This document shows, in pieces, positions 1 through 12,021 of a DNA stretch of 64,000 nt (position 1 is its first letter; each line of letters starts with the position of its first letter). The DNA is from Massilia sp. TS11. Its GTDB lineage: Bacteria; Pseudomonadota; Gammaproteobacteria; Burkholderiales; Burkholderiaceae_D. The position numbers and the translations under genes were made by a program. The notes under the pieces are model-generated. The model was not told the DNA's origin and searched no databases. It saw nothing but the letters and a program-made list of their open reading frames with translations. The DNA is taken from the NCBI RefSeq assembly GCF_022012445.1, contig NZ_JAKLTS010000015.1:29765-93764 (forward strand), read 5' to 3'.

Positions 1-328
1 ATCCAAGACGCTGAAATATATTTCGTCGTTCTAGACCTTTGCAAAGCAAAGTTACTGATTCTAGAGGGCGGTCTTGTCGTATTTCATTAATGAGTTCCCG
101 GCCGCTGCCCTTTTTCGTGGAGTAGACGTACCAAAGGACGCGGCCTGATCGCTCTGTTCGATGCACGAAGGCAAATCCGTTGGAATGGCGAAATAGCTCA
201 ACGGCAGGGTCCATAAGTGCTTCGACCGTCGTAGACGATTGTTGCTCACCAAATTTGCTCGAATTGTTCACGACAAATTCAGCAATCGCATGCCGTTCAC
301 AAATCAAGAAATTAAGACTTTCCTCCAT
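1..328 (-). CDS. GNAT-like acetyltransferase, partial (runs off left edge)
   Basis: An open frame starts with ATG at 328 and continues without a stop to the window edge, giving 109 residues. An in-frame TAA lies just upstream of the ATG, and GGAGG sits 4 nt before it, so the start is well fixed. The visible end contains KKGSGRELINEI, which resembles the acetyl-CoA pyrophosphate-binding loop of GNAT enzymes, followed by LLCKGLERRNIFQRLG, which resembles the C-terminal helix of that fold. The first 60 residues are not recognisable. The gene is divergent from the S41 peptidase at 535 and lies in AT-richer DNA, consistent with acquired sequence. The GNAT assignment rests on these two motifs only; the substrate cannot be guessed. 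Confidence 0.6.
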   Translation of the reverse strand, partial: MEESLNFLICERHAIAEFVVNNSSKFGEQQSSTTVEALMDPAVELFRHSNGFAFVHRTERSGRVLWYVYSTKKGSGRELINEIRQDRPLESVTLLCKGLERRNIFQRLG

Positions 329-534
329 CTGTCCTCCTTAATCCGCGCCCTGTACGAGGACCGCTCGGCTCATCTCTGGCTATCACACATTGAATCAAAG
401 ATTGACATTAATTTAATTGATTGGCAAGCTCGCATCTTGAGCTGGCGGGCGGCAATCGGCCAAAAGCCGACACTCGCAAGACGATTCATGAAGCTCGAGA
501 ATCGCAAGTTCGGACGTGACATGGAATTGATGGA

Positions 535-1530
535 ATGAGAAAACTTCTTTTCTGCATGGCGCTCATCTTGGCCCTGCCTGCCTTTGCCACAAGTGATGAG
601 ATTCTCGATGCTGCGGCGCGTACCAAAGCGATTCAGTACAGCGCGGACATGTATGACAAGCTGTTTTACGAACCAGCTATCGGAAAAAAGATCGCCGCTT
701 TGTTGCGCAGCCGATTGCGTGAGGGGGCGTATGACCAGATCACCAGCGCTCGCGACCTTGCTGAGCATGTCAACGCGGACATCCATAGCCTAACCACAGA
801 CCACCACACAGGCTTACGCTTTTTCGATGACGACCAGGGCGACGCAGTCTCGCCAGATACGCCGCCACAAGCCCCCGACCAGGTACGGATGGCCGCCCAA
901 GCAAGCCGCCAACTTGAAAGCTTGAAGAAACAGAACTTCTATTTCCGGAAGCAGGAACGATTACCAGGCAATATCGCCTTTATTGAGTTTGATGGCTTTG
1001 CCCCCCTCGACTTCGCACGAGACACGGCCATAAAGTGGATGAACCAAGCAGCTGATGCTGATGCGCTTATCTTCGACCTGCGTGAAAATGGGGGAGGCAA
1101 TAGTGCCTTAGGCACGCTGCTGGCCAGTTACTTATTTGAAGAACGGGTTCTGCTGGACACAAGCTACGACCGAAAAGACAACACACGCATCGAGAACTGG
1201 ACAGATCCCGCTGTGCCAGGTCCACGTTTTGGCAGCAAGAAGCCTGTTTTTATCTTGACCAGCAAGGAGACTTTCTCTGCTGCGGAGCGCTTCATTTACG
1301 TACTCAAGGCTCGCAATCGTGTCACGGTCATCGGTGAAAAGACAGCGGGCGGCGCCCATCGTGGATACGGCACCAACGTGTCACACCACCTAGTCAATAT
1401 GCTGGCAATCGGACACAGTGTGACGCCCGGATTCGAAAAAGATTGGGAGGGTGTCGGTATTACGCCCGATATCGAAGTCGCACCGACGCAAGCGCTCGAC
1501 AAAGCCCTTACCTTGGCTCGTACCAAATAA
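535..1530 (+). CDS. S41 family (C-terminal-processing-like) peptidase, exported
   Basis: A 331-residue protein with a short N-terminal signal peptide (MRKLLFCMALILALPAFA). The C-terminal half is a tail-specific/IRBP-like S41 peptidase domain: LIFDLRENGGGNS near residue 185 and the serine motif TSKETFSAAERF near residue 245, where the Ser after F is the expected nucleophile. No PDZ domain is evident, which fits the short retinoid-binding-protein-like subgroup. It probably acts on peptides in the periplasm or outside the cell; the substrate is unknown. Base composition is clearly poorer in GC than the S41 gene at 2137, so the two are probably not a recent tandem duplication. The ribosome-binding site is weak, but the start gives a sensible signal peptide. 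Confidence 0.85.
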   Translation: MRKLLFCMALILALPAFATSDEILDAAARTKAIQYSADMYDKLFYEPAIGKKIAALLRSRLREGAYDQITSARDLAEHVNADIHSLTTDHHTGLRFFDDDQGDAVSPDTPPQAPDQVRMAAQASRQLESLKKQNFYFRKQERLPGNIAFIEFDGFAPLDFARDTAIKWMNQAADADALIFDLRENGGGNSALGTLLASYLFEERVLLDTSYDRKDNTRIENWTDPAVPGPRFGSKKPVFILTSKETFSAAERFIYVLKARNRVTVIGEKTAGGAHRGYGTNVSHHLVNMLAIGHSVTPGFEKDWEGVGITPDIEVAPTQALDKALTLARTK

Positions 1531-1860
1531 TTAATCCGTAGAAATCGCCAAAAGCCCTTGCTTTGGCAATATTCAAATTGGATTCGCATTTTGTGATTTT
1601 TCGAAAGTGCGGGTGGCTGGCTGCTTTGGGGCAAAGCCGTTCGGTCTCGACGGCAGGTAATTCCGAAGCGTGCCTGAATGCGCTCGGAGGCAAAGCGCTT
1701 GCCATGTTCAAGTTCATATTCCAACGTTTGTCCGCAGAAAAAGCCGTCGGAGTGGATTGTTCAAGTACATATTGGCGTCAGAACTGGGATGGTAAGTTGC
1801 TACTTCCTTGTCCTATTCGGCCGGTCGCATAAAAAAAATGTTGCGACGCACAAATTGTGG

Positions 1861-2044
1861 TACACTGGCTTCAGTTTGTGGTTCTCGAGTACCGCAAACT
1901 TGTAGCCCCATAAGAAATAATCAACACGTTTGCACTGCGCAGATCGTTCAGGTGAACAGGCTTTACACCGCTCAGATAGGGCGGGTGATTTGAGATTAGA
2001 TTGGTATTACAGTAAAGAGGCCCGCACATGCGGGCTTTTTTATT
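1861..2044 (+). ncRNA. candidate structured small RNA ending in an intrinsic terminator
   Basis: TACACT at 1861-1866 could serve as a -10 element, though no good -35 is seen at the proper spacing. Downstream are a hairpin (GTTTGTGG at 1874-1881 with CCGCAAAC at 1892-1899, one G-U pair), a short perfect hairpin (GTTCA at 1946-1950 with TGAAC at 1953-1957), and the terminator at 2016-2044. There is no matching open frame. The unit would be about 170 nt. It does not fold obviously as 6S RNA or tmRNA, and no known family was recognised. Confidence 0.25.
2016..2044 (+). terminator. Rho-independent terminator
   Basis: GCCCGC at 2020-2025 pairs with GCGGGC at 2030-2035 around the loop ACAT and is followed by a run of Ts. 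Weak A-T and G-T pairs extend the stem outward. It lies about 490 nt after the S41 peptidase stop, so it may end that transcript or a separate small RNA. Confidence 0.75.
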
Positions 2045-2136
2045 TCCGCTCCTCGATCCGGTGCATATGTAGACGGCGGCGCGGCGCCGGCGCTATGCTG
2101 GCGTCCGCCAGTCCTTTTGACAACGGATAATCGCTG

Positions 2137-3783
2137 ATGACCGCTCGCACACCCGCTCCCCTGCTGCTCGCCCTGCTCCTTGCCGTGGGCGCCAGCGGCA
2201 GCCTGGCCCAGACCCCGGCCGAACTCTATAAACAAGGCAGCGAGGCGCTCAAGCGCCGCGCCTTCCCCGAGGCGGCCCGCCTGTTCACCCAGGCCTTCGC
2301 CGCCAACCGCCACGAGGCCAGCAGCCTGTACAACGCGGCCTGTGCCTATGCACTGGCCGGCGACAGCGAGAGCGCCTTCCGCACCCTGCGCCTGGCGATG
2401 GAGAACGGCTACGCGCGCGCCGACGCCACGGCGGCCGACAGCGACTTCACCAGCCTGCACAGCGATCCGCGCTGGCAGCCGCTGCTGGCCGAGATCCGCG
2501 CGACCGAGCAGAAGGCGGCGCGCCTGTTCGATTCGCCGGCCCTGGCCACCCCCTATGCCGAGAACATCAGCGAGGATGAAAAGATCGCCGGCCTGTCGAA
2601 ATTCTGGTCGGAGGTGAAGTACAACTTCGTCTACAGCGACAAACTCAAGGAACTCGACTGGGACAAGCTCTACCTCGAGTATCTGCCGCGCGTGCGCGCC
2701 AGCAAGAGCACGGCCGAGTACTACCGCCTGCTGATGGAACTCTGCGCGCGCCTGCAGGACGGCCACACCAATGTCTACCCGCCCGATCAGGTCACGGCCA
2801 GCCAGATGGCGCGCACGGCCCTGCGCGCGCGCCTGGTCGAGGGGCGCGTGTTTCTGACCGACGTCCTCGATCCGCAGCTGCGCGCCCAAGGCGTGCTGCC
2901 CGGCGTCGAAGTCGAAACCATCGACGGCGAGCCGGTCCAGGCCTGGAGCACGCGCGAAATCATGCCCTTCCAGAGCGCCTCGACGCCGCAGGACCTGCAG
3001 TGGCGCGCCTACGTCTACTACTTCCTGGCAGGCCCGGCCGCGATGACCCCGCGCGTCGGCTTCCGCGATGCTGGCGGCAAGCGCTTCAGCCTGCCTGTGC
3101 CGCGCCTGTCCGAGGCCACCCTGGCCCAGCTGCGCGGCGCGCCGCCGGCGCCCTTCGAATTCCGCATGCTTGAGGGCGGCATCGCGTATGTGGCCCTGAA
3201 CAGTTTCGTTGATGCGCGCGCGGCCAATGCCTATCTGGCTGCCTTTGACGAGATCGCCAAATCGAAGGCCATGGTGATCGACGTGCGCCGCAATGGCGGC
3301 GGCAATTCGAACGAGGGCTACCGCGTGCTGGCCACACTGGCGGCGCAGCCCTTTGCCACCAGCAACTGGTGGACGCGCAACTATGTGCCGACCTGGCGCG
3401 CCTGGAAACGCGCCATGCCGCCGCTCGAGAATCCGGGCGCGCCCTGGCCAATCGACCCGCAGCACCGCTACAGCCAGCCGGTCGTCGTGCTGACCTCGCC
3501 TGGCACCTACTCGGCGGCCGAAGACTTTGTCGCCGCCTTCCAGACCAGCGCGCGCGGCAAGATCGTCGGCGAAGCAACCGGGGGCAGCACCGGCCAGCCG
3601 CTGTTCTTCAAATTGCCGGGCGGCGGCATGGCGCGCATCTGCACCAAGGCCGACACCTTCCCGGACGGCCGCCCCTGGGTCGGCCTCGGTATCCAGCCCG
3701 AGGTGCTGGCGCCGCCCAGCGTCAGCGACGCCCAGAGCGGGCGCGACGGCACGCTCGAAGCGGCCCTGCGCCTGCTGCGCTGA
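2137..3783 (+). CDS. TPR-containing S41 family peptidase, exported
   Basis: A 548-residue protein with a signal peptide ending near SLAQ (residue 25). Residues about 27-100 form TPR-like helices (ELYKQGSEALKRRAFPEAARL, then SLYNAACAYALAG). Residues about 140-300 are an N-terminal helical and PDZ-like region, and residues about 345-540 are the S41 peptidase core with VIDVRRNGGGNSN and the serine motif TSPGTYSAAEDFVAAF. The long form resembles S41 proteins that act on periplasmic or extracellular peptides. The neighbour at 535 shares only the catalytic fold. The start is preceded by a short AT-rich stretch (GACAACGGATAATCGCTG) without a strong Shine-Dalgarno sequence. Confidence 0.88.
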   Translation: MTARTPAPLLLALLLAVGASGSLAQTPAELYKQGSEALKRRAFPEAARLFTQAFAANRHEASSLYNAACAYALAGDSESAFRTLRLAMENGYARADATAADSDFTSLHSDPRWQPLLAEIRATEQKAARLFDSPALATPYAENISEDEKIAGLSKFWSEVKYNFVYSDKLKELDWDKLYLEYLPRVRASKSTAEYYRLLMELCARLQDGHTNVYPPDQVTASQMARTALRARLVEGRVFLTDVLDPQLRAQGVLPGVEVETIDGEPVQAWSTREIMPFQSASTPQDLQWRAYVYYFLAGPAAMTPRVGFRDAGGKRFSLPVPRLSEATLAQLRGAPPAPFEFRMLEGGIAYVALNSFVDARAANAYLAAFDEIAKSKAMVIDVRRNGGGNSNEGYRVLATLAAQPFATSNWWTRNYVPTWRAWKRAMPPLENPGAPWPIDPQHRYSQPVVVLTSPGTYSAAEDFVAAFQTSARGKIVGEATGGSTGQPLFFKLPGGGMARICTKADTFPDGRPWVGLGIQPEVLAPPSVSDAQSGRDGTLEAALRLLR

Positions 3784-3792
3784 GCCCGCACG

Positions 3793-3812
3793 CGTTTGCG
3801 CTGACGCAAACG
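3793..3812 (+). terminator. perfect hairpin after S41 gene (possible terminator)
   Basis: CGTTTGCG (3793-3800) and CGCAAACG (3805-3812) form a perfect 8-bp stem with a CTGA loop, 10 nt after the stop codon of the S41 gene. No T-run follows, so it may stabilise the 3' end or act with Rho. TAGCAT at 3832-3837 just downstream could be the -10 of the next gene. Confidence 0.4.
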
Positions 3813-3866
3813 GGGGCCGGACCGGGCCCGCTAGCATGGTCCGTTGTCCCCGTTCTCCAGCGCATC

Positions 3867-4742
3867 ATGCCCTTTCTCGCCGGTCAGTTAGTAAGTATTC
3901 GCTCACTTGATGAGATCCGTGCCACGCTCGATGCCGATGGCCGCCTCGACGGGCTGGCCTTCATGCCCGAGATGGCGCGTTTCTGCGGCCAGCCGGCCTG
4001 GGTGCACCGGCGCGCCGACTACACCTGTGTCGAGGGGCATGGCCTGCGCCGCATGGACGGCGCCGTGTTTCTGGCCGGCCTGCGCTGCGACGGCAGCGCC
4101 CACGATGGCTGCCAGCGCAATTGTCTGCTGCTCTGGAAAGAAGCCTGGCTCAGCGCCGACAGCCCAGGCGCCACCCGCAGCGACGCGGCCTGGCTCAGCC
4201 AATTGCCCACGCGCAGCGGCGAGCGCTATCTATGCCAGTCGACCAGCCTGCTCGGGGCCACGCGCCCCTTGTCGCGCTGGAATCCCGGTCCCTGGCTGCG
4301 CGCAGTGGCCCGCGGCGAACTCGGCCTGGGGCGCCTGCTGCGCATCGTGCTGGCCACGCTGCGCACGCGCTTCACCCCGCTGGAAGACAGCGGCGTCCTG
4401 CGTGGCACCAATCCGGCCCCGGCGCGCGGCGAGCTCGGCCTGCGCAGCGGCGAGCGCGTACGTGTGCGCACGGCAGCCGCCATCCAGCAGCAGCTGGACC
4501 CGGCCGGCAAGAACCGCGGCCTGGCCTTCATTCCCAGCATGCAGCCCTGGCTCGGGCAGGAATGCGAGGTGGCGTTCGCGCCGGCCCGCATCATTCACGA
4601 GCAGAGCGGGCGCATGATCGCCCTGCGCGCCACCGTCGTGCTGAAAGACGTCAACTGCGGCGGCATCTGCGTCAAGGACTGCCCGCGCGCCAGCAATCTG
4701 TACTGGCGCGAAAGCTGGCTCGAGCGCCTGCCTCAGGACTGA
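3867..4742 (+). CDS. two-domain cysteine-rich protein of unknown function
   Basis: A 291-residue protein, starting at the ATG that gives MPFLAGQLVSIRSLDEI; the upstream part of the open frame is antisense-like filler. It carries two related domains. Domain 1 (about 1-112) runs from VSIRSLDEIRATLDADGRLD to LRCDGSAHDGCQRNCLLLWK-EAWL. Domain 2 (about 190-291) runs from VRTAAAIQQQLDPAGKNRGL to VNCGGICVKDCPRASNLYWR-ESWL. Each ends with clustered cysteines and a W-(K/R)-E-x-W-L signature. I recall similar unnamed two-domain proteins in other bacteria, sometimes near polysaccharide genes, but no function is established. The cysteines could bind metal or form disulfides; this is inference. The 3' end overlaps the convergent trxC by 10 nt. 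Confidence 0.75.
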   Translation: MPFLAGQLVSIRSLDEIRATLDADGRLDGLAFMPEMARFCGQPAWVHRRADYTCVEGHGLRRMDGAVFLAGLRCDGSAHDGCQRNCLLLWKEAWLSADSPGATRSDAAWLSQLPTRSGERYLCQSTSLLGATRPLSRWNPGPWLRAVARGELGLGRLLRIVLATLRTRFTPLEDSGVLRGTNPAPARGELGLRSGERVRVRTAAAIQQQLDPAGKNRGLAFIPSMQPWLGQECEVAFAPARIIHEQSGRMIALRATVVLKDVNCGGICVKDCPRASNLYWRESWLERLPQD

Positions 4743-5167
4743 GCGCGGCCCAGCTGGGTATCGAGCCAGCGCTGCAGATCAGCGGCCGACATGGCGCCGG
4801 CCACACGCCCCACTTCGCGCCCGCCGACAAACAAGGCCAGGGTCGGGATGCTGCGGATCTGGAAACGCGCGCTGGCCTGGGGGCAGGCATCGGTGTCGAC
4901 CTTCACGAAGCGCACGTCTCCACGCTGACGCGCGGCCTGGGCGAACTGCGGCGCCATCATCTTGCAGGGGCCGCACCAGGCGGCCCAGAAATCGATCAGC
5001 ACCGGCTGCTCGCTCTTGGCCAGGTAGGCCGGCAGCGTGGCGTCAGTCAGGGCGATGGGCTCGGCCGGGGCCAGTTCGGCGCCGCAGCGGCCGCACACCG
5101 GCCCATCGGCCAGGCGCGCCTCGGGCACGCGGTTGGTGGCACTGCAGGCGGGGCAAACGAAGTGCAT
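4733..5167 (-). CDS. trxC: thioredoxin 2 (zinc-ribbon thioredoxin)
   Basis: A 144-residue protein. The N-terminal zinc ribbon uses C5, C8, C25 and C28 (CPAC and CGRC), followed by a thioredoxin domain with active site WCGPC at C65/C68 and the conserved cis-proline stretch RSIPTLALF. This is the TrxC arrangement, a cytoplasmic disulfide reductase usually linked to oxidative stress. The ATG at 5167 is chosen because it gives the complete zinc ribbon and has GAAAGGA upstream; the longer upstream frame is not family-like. It is divergent from the hybrid kinase at 5277 and convergent with the cysteine-rich gene. Confidence 0.95.
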   Translation of the reverse strand: MHFVCPACSATNRVPEARLADGPVCGRCGAELAPAEPIALTDATLPAYLAKSEQPVLIDFWAAWCGPCKMMAPQFAQAARQRGDVRFVKVDTDACPQASARFQIRSIPTLALFVGGREVGRVAGAMSAADLQRWLDTQLGRAQS

Positions 5168-5276
5168 GGCGCATCCTTTCTCGGTTCGATAGGCTTCAGA
5201 TGGGGGCGCCCGGCCGCCGGCGCAAGGGCGGCCCGGCTTCCACCGACGCGCGCCGTATGGCATGATGGCCTGATCC

Positions 5277-10232
<4,956 letters not shown>

Positions 10233-10268
10233 AAGAAAGTAACCAAGTTTTGTAATTTGAATAAAACT

Positions 10269-10290
10269 TTTTGTTCCAGAGAGAACAAAA
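10269..10290. promoter_or_regulatory. inverted repeat upstream of the Aer-like gene
   Basis: TTTTGTTC (10269-10276) and GAACAAAA (10283-10290) form a perfect 8-bp inverted repeat with a 6-nt spacer in an AT-rich 108-nt intergenic region. TACAGT at 10296-10301 could be the -10 of the chemoreceptor gene, which would place the repeat over or next to the -35 region. It may be an operator or a transcript hairpin; no named regulator site was recognised. Confidence 0.4.
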
Positions 10291-10340
10291 TTGATGTACA
10301 GTAACTCCGTGCCCCGCCCAGCCCCTGCCGGAGACTACCC

Positions 10341-11957
10341 ATGCGTCAAAACCTTCCCGTCACGCAGACCGAGTACAAGCTCGCCCCGGAGTCGAGCCTC
10401 GTCAGCGTGACCGACACCAAAGGCCGCATCACCTACTGCAATCCGGCCTTCATCGCCGCCAGTGGCTTCAGCCGCGAAGAGCTGCTCGGCCAGCCGCACA
10501 ATCTGGTGCGCCATCCGGACATGCCGGCCGAAGCCTTCCGCGACATGTGGGCCACGCTCGGACAGGGGCGGCCATGGTCGGGCGTGGTGAAGAACCGGCG
10601 CAAGAACGGCGACTACTACTGGGTGCATGCGAACGCCACCCCGATGCGCGATGGCGAGCGCGTGACCGGCTATCTGTCGGTGCGGGTGATGCCCTCGCGT
10701 GCCCAGGTGCAGGCGGCCGAATCCCTGTACCAGCGGCTGGCGCGCGGCGACAGCGGGATCGCCCTGGCGGCCGGCAAAGTGGTGCGCGCCGGAGTGCTCG
10801 GACGTCTGCAGCGCGCGCTGCCGCGCCTGGCCTGGCCGGCCCTGCTGCTGCAGCTGGGCGCGTGCGGCCTGAGCGTGCTGGCGGCCCTGGCCGGCGGCCT
10901 CGCCGCGGGCCTGGCTGCCGCACTGGCGCTGGCCCTGGCCCTGAACCTGTGGGGCAGCCACGTGCGCCGGCGCGGCACCCACACCATGCTGACCGAAGCC
11001 TACCGCATGGCCGCCGGCGACCTGTCGCGCGAGATCACCCAGCACGAACGCTCCGACCTGGCCGCGCTCGAACAGGCGCTGCACCAGGTCGAAGTCAATC
11101 TGCGCACGGTGGTGCGCGACACGCGCGACGAGATCGAACGCGTGCGCACCACCACCCAGCAGATCGCCGCCGGCAACGAGGACCTGGCGGCGCGCACCGA
11201 GAACCAGGCCAGCGCGCTCGAACAGACCTCGGCCGCCATCCACGAAATGCGCGACACGCTCACACGCAGCGCCGCCAGCGCGGCCGATGGCGCGCGCCTG
11301 GCCCAGGGCATGCACCAGCAGGCCGAACACAGCGCCCAGACGGTGACCGAGATGCGCAGCACCATGCACGCCATCGCCGACTCGGCCCAGCGCATCGGCG
11401 AGTTCTCGCACATCATCGAGGCGGTCGCCTTCCAGACCAATATCCTGGCGCTCAACGCCGCTGTCGAAGCAGCGCGCGCGGGCGAGGCCGGGCGCGGTTT
11501 CGCCGTGGTGGCGCAGGAGGTGCGCGCGCTGGCCGCCCGCACGGCCGACGCCGCGCGCGAGATCAAGCAGCTGGCCACCCATTCGCAGTCCCAGGTCGCG
11601 GCCGGCAACGTCCAGTCGGAAGCGGCCAGCGAACGCATGGCCCAGACCATGCAGGCCATCGCCGAGGTGCGCCGCATGCTCGATTCGATCAGCGCCGACG
11701 CCGCCGCCCAGCAGGACGGCATCGCCCAGATCGACAGCGCGATCGGAGAGCTCGACCGCGTGACCCAGCAGAACGCCAGCATGGTGGAAGAGCTGGCCGA
11801 ATCGGCCACGTCACTCAACGAGGAAGTGGCCGCCCTGTACGACGCCATGAGCCTGTTCCGTCTGAACACGCGCGACCGCACCGCCAGCGAACGCGATGCC
11901 GTCGATCTGCGCCGCACCGCCAAGGCCGCGCTGCCGGCCCTGCGCCGCGCCGCCTGA
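10341..11957 (+). CDS. Aer-like PAS-containing methyl-accepting chemotaxis protein
   Basis: A 538-residue receptor. The N-terminal PAS domain (about 10-125) has the Aer-type features [23 protein letters not shown] and the [12 protein letters not shown] strand, which in Aer proteins hold FAD and sense redox or energy state. Two hydrophobic segments at about 165-200 anchor it in the membrane with almost no periplasmic loop. The cytoplasmic signalling domain has the hairpin tip [19 protein letters not shown] near residue 370, expected to bind CheA and CheW. No chemotaxis genes are in this window, so it is an orphan receptor gene. Assignment to energy taxis follows from family knowledge of Aer. 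Confidence 0.9.
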   Translation: MRQNLPVTQTEYKLAPESSLVSVTDTKGRITYCNPAFIAASGFSREELLGQPHNLVRHPDMPAEAFRDMWATLGQGRPWSGVVKNRRKNGDYYWVHANATPMRDGERVTGYLSVRVMPSRAQVQAAESLYQRLARGDSGIALAAGKVVRAGVLGRLQRALPRLAWPALLLQLGACGLSVLAALAGGLAAGLAAALALALALNLWGSHVRRRGTHTMLTEAYRMAAGDLSREITQHERSDLAALEQALHQVEVNLRTVVRDTRDEIERVRTTTQQIAAGNEDLAARTENQASALEQTSAAIHEMRDTLTRSAASAADGARLAQGMHQQAEHSAQTVTEMRSTMHAIADSAQRIGEFSHIIEAVAFQTNILALNAAVEAARAGEAGRGFAVVAQEVRALAARTADAAREIKQLATHSQSQVAAGNVQSEAASERMAQTMQAIAEVRRMLDSISADAAAQQDGIAQIDSAIGELDRVTQQNASMVEELAESATSLNEEVAALYDAMSLFRLNTRDRTASERDAVDLRRTAKAALPALRRAA

Positions 11958-11968
11958 GCCGGTCACAC

Positions 11969-11987
11969 GCCGGTCATGCTGACCGGC
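11969..11987 (+). terminator. perfect GC-rich hairpin after the chemoreceptor gene
   Basis: GCCGGTCA (11969-11976) pairs perfectly with TGACCGGC (11980-11987) around a TGC loop, 12 nt after the stop codon. The T-run of a classical terminator is missing; instead TAGCATGGGGG follows directly, overlapping the likely promoter of the next gene. Terminator activity is plausible but unproven. Confidence 0.4.
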
Positions 11988-12021
11988 TAGCATGGGGGTC
12001 TGTGCCTGCCACGCCCCCACG

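Larger units (their letters stand above)
1531..2136. other. 606-nt gap between two S41 genes, AT-richer
   Basis: No convincing protein-coding gene is seen. Short frames occur on both strands, but they lack ribosome-binding sites and recognisable motifs. The right half contains the candidate small RNA unit described at 1861-2044. The last 90 nt return to the high GC content of the rest of the window and carry the promoter region of the gene at 2137. The compositional boundary therefore falls near 2050. Confidence 0.5.

Noticed and set aside
239..538. 99-residue plus-strand frame overlapping the S41 start by ATGA
   Set aside because: Its first third is antisense to the GNAT-like gene, no ribosome-binding site precedes it, and the protein has no recognisable pattern. 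The 4-nt overlap alone is weak support.
1531..1860. Integron attC-like site after the first S41 gene
   Set aside because: No GTTRRRY core or long imperfect palindrome could be found, and no integrase is in the window.
1861..2044. 6S RNA or tmRNA identity for the candidate small RNA
   Set aside because: The ends do not pair to give the long 6S hairpin and no tRNA-like acceptor or CCA end is present.
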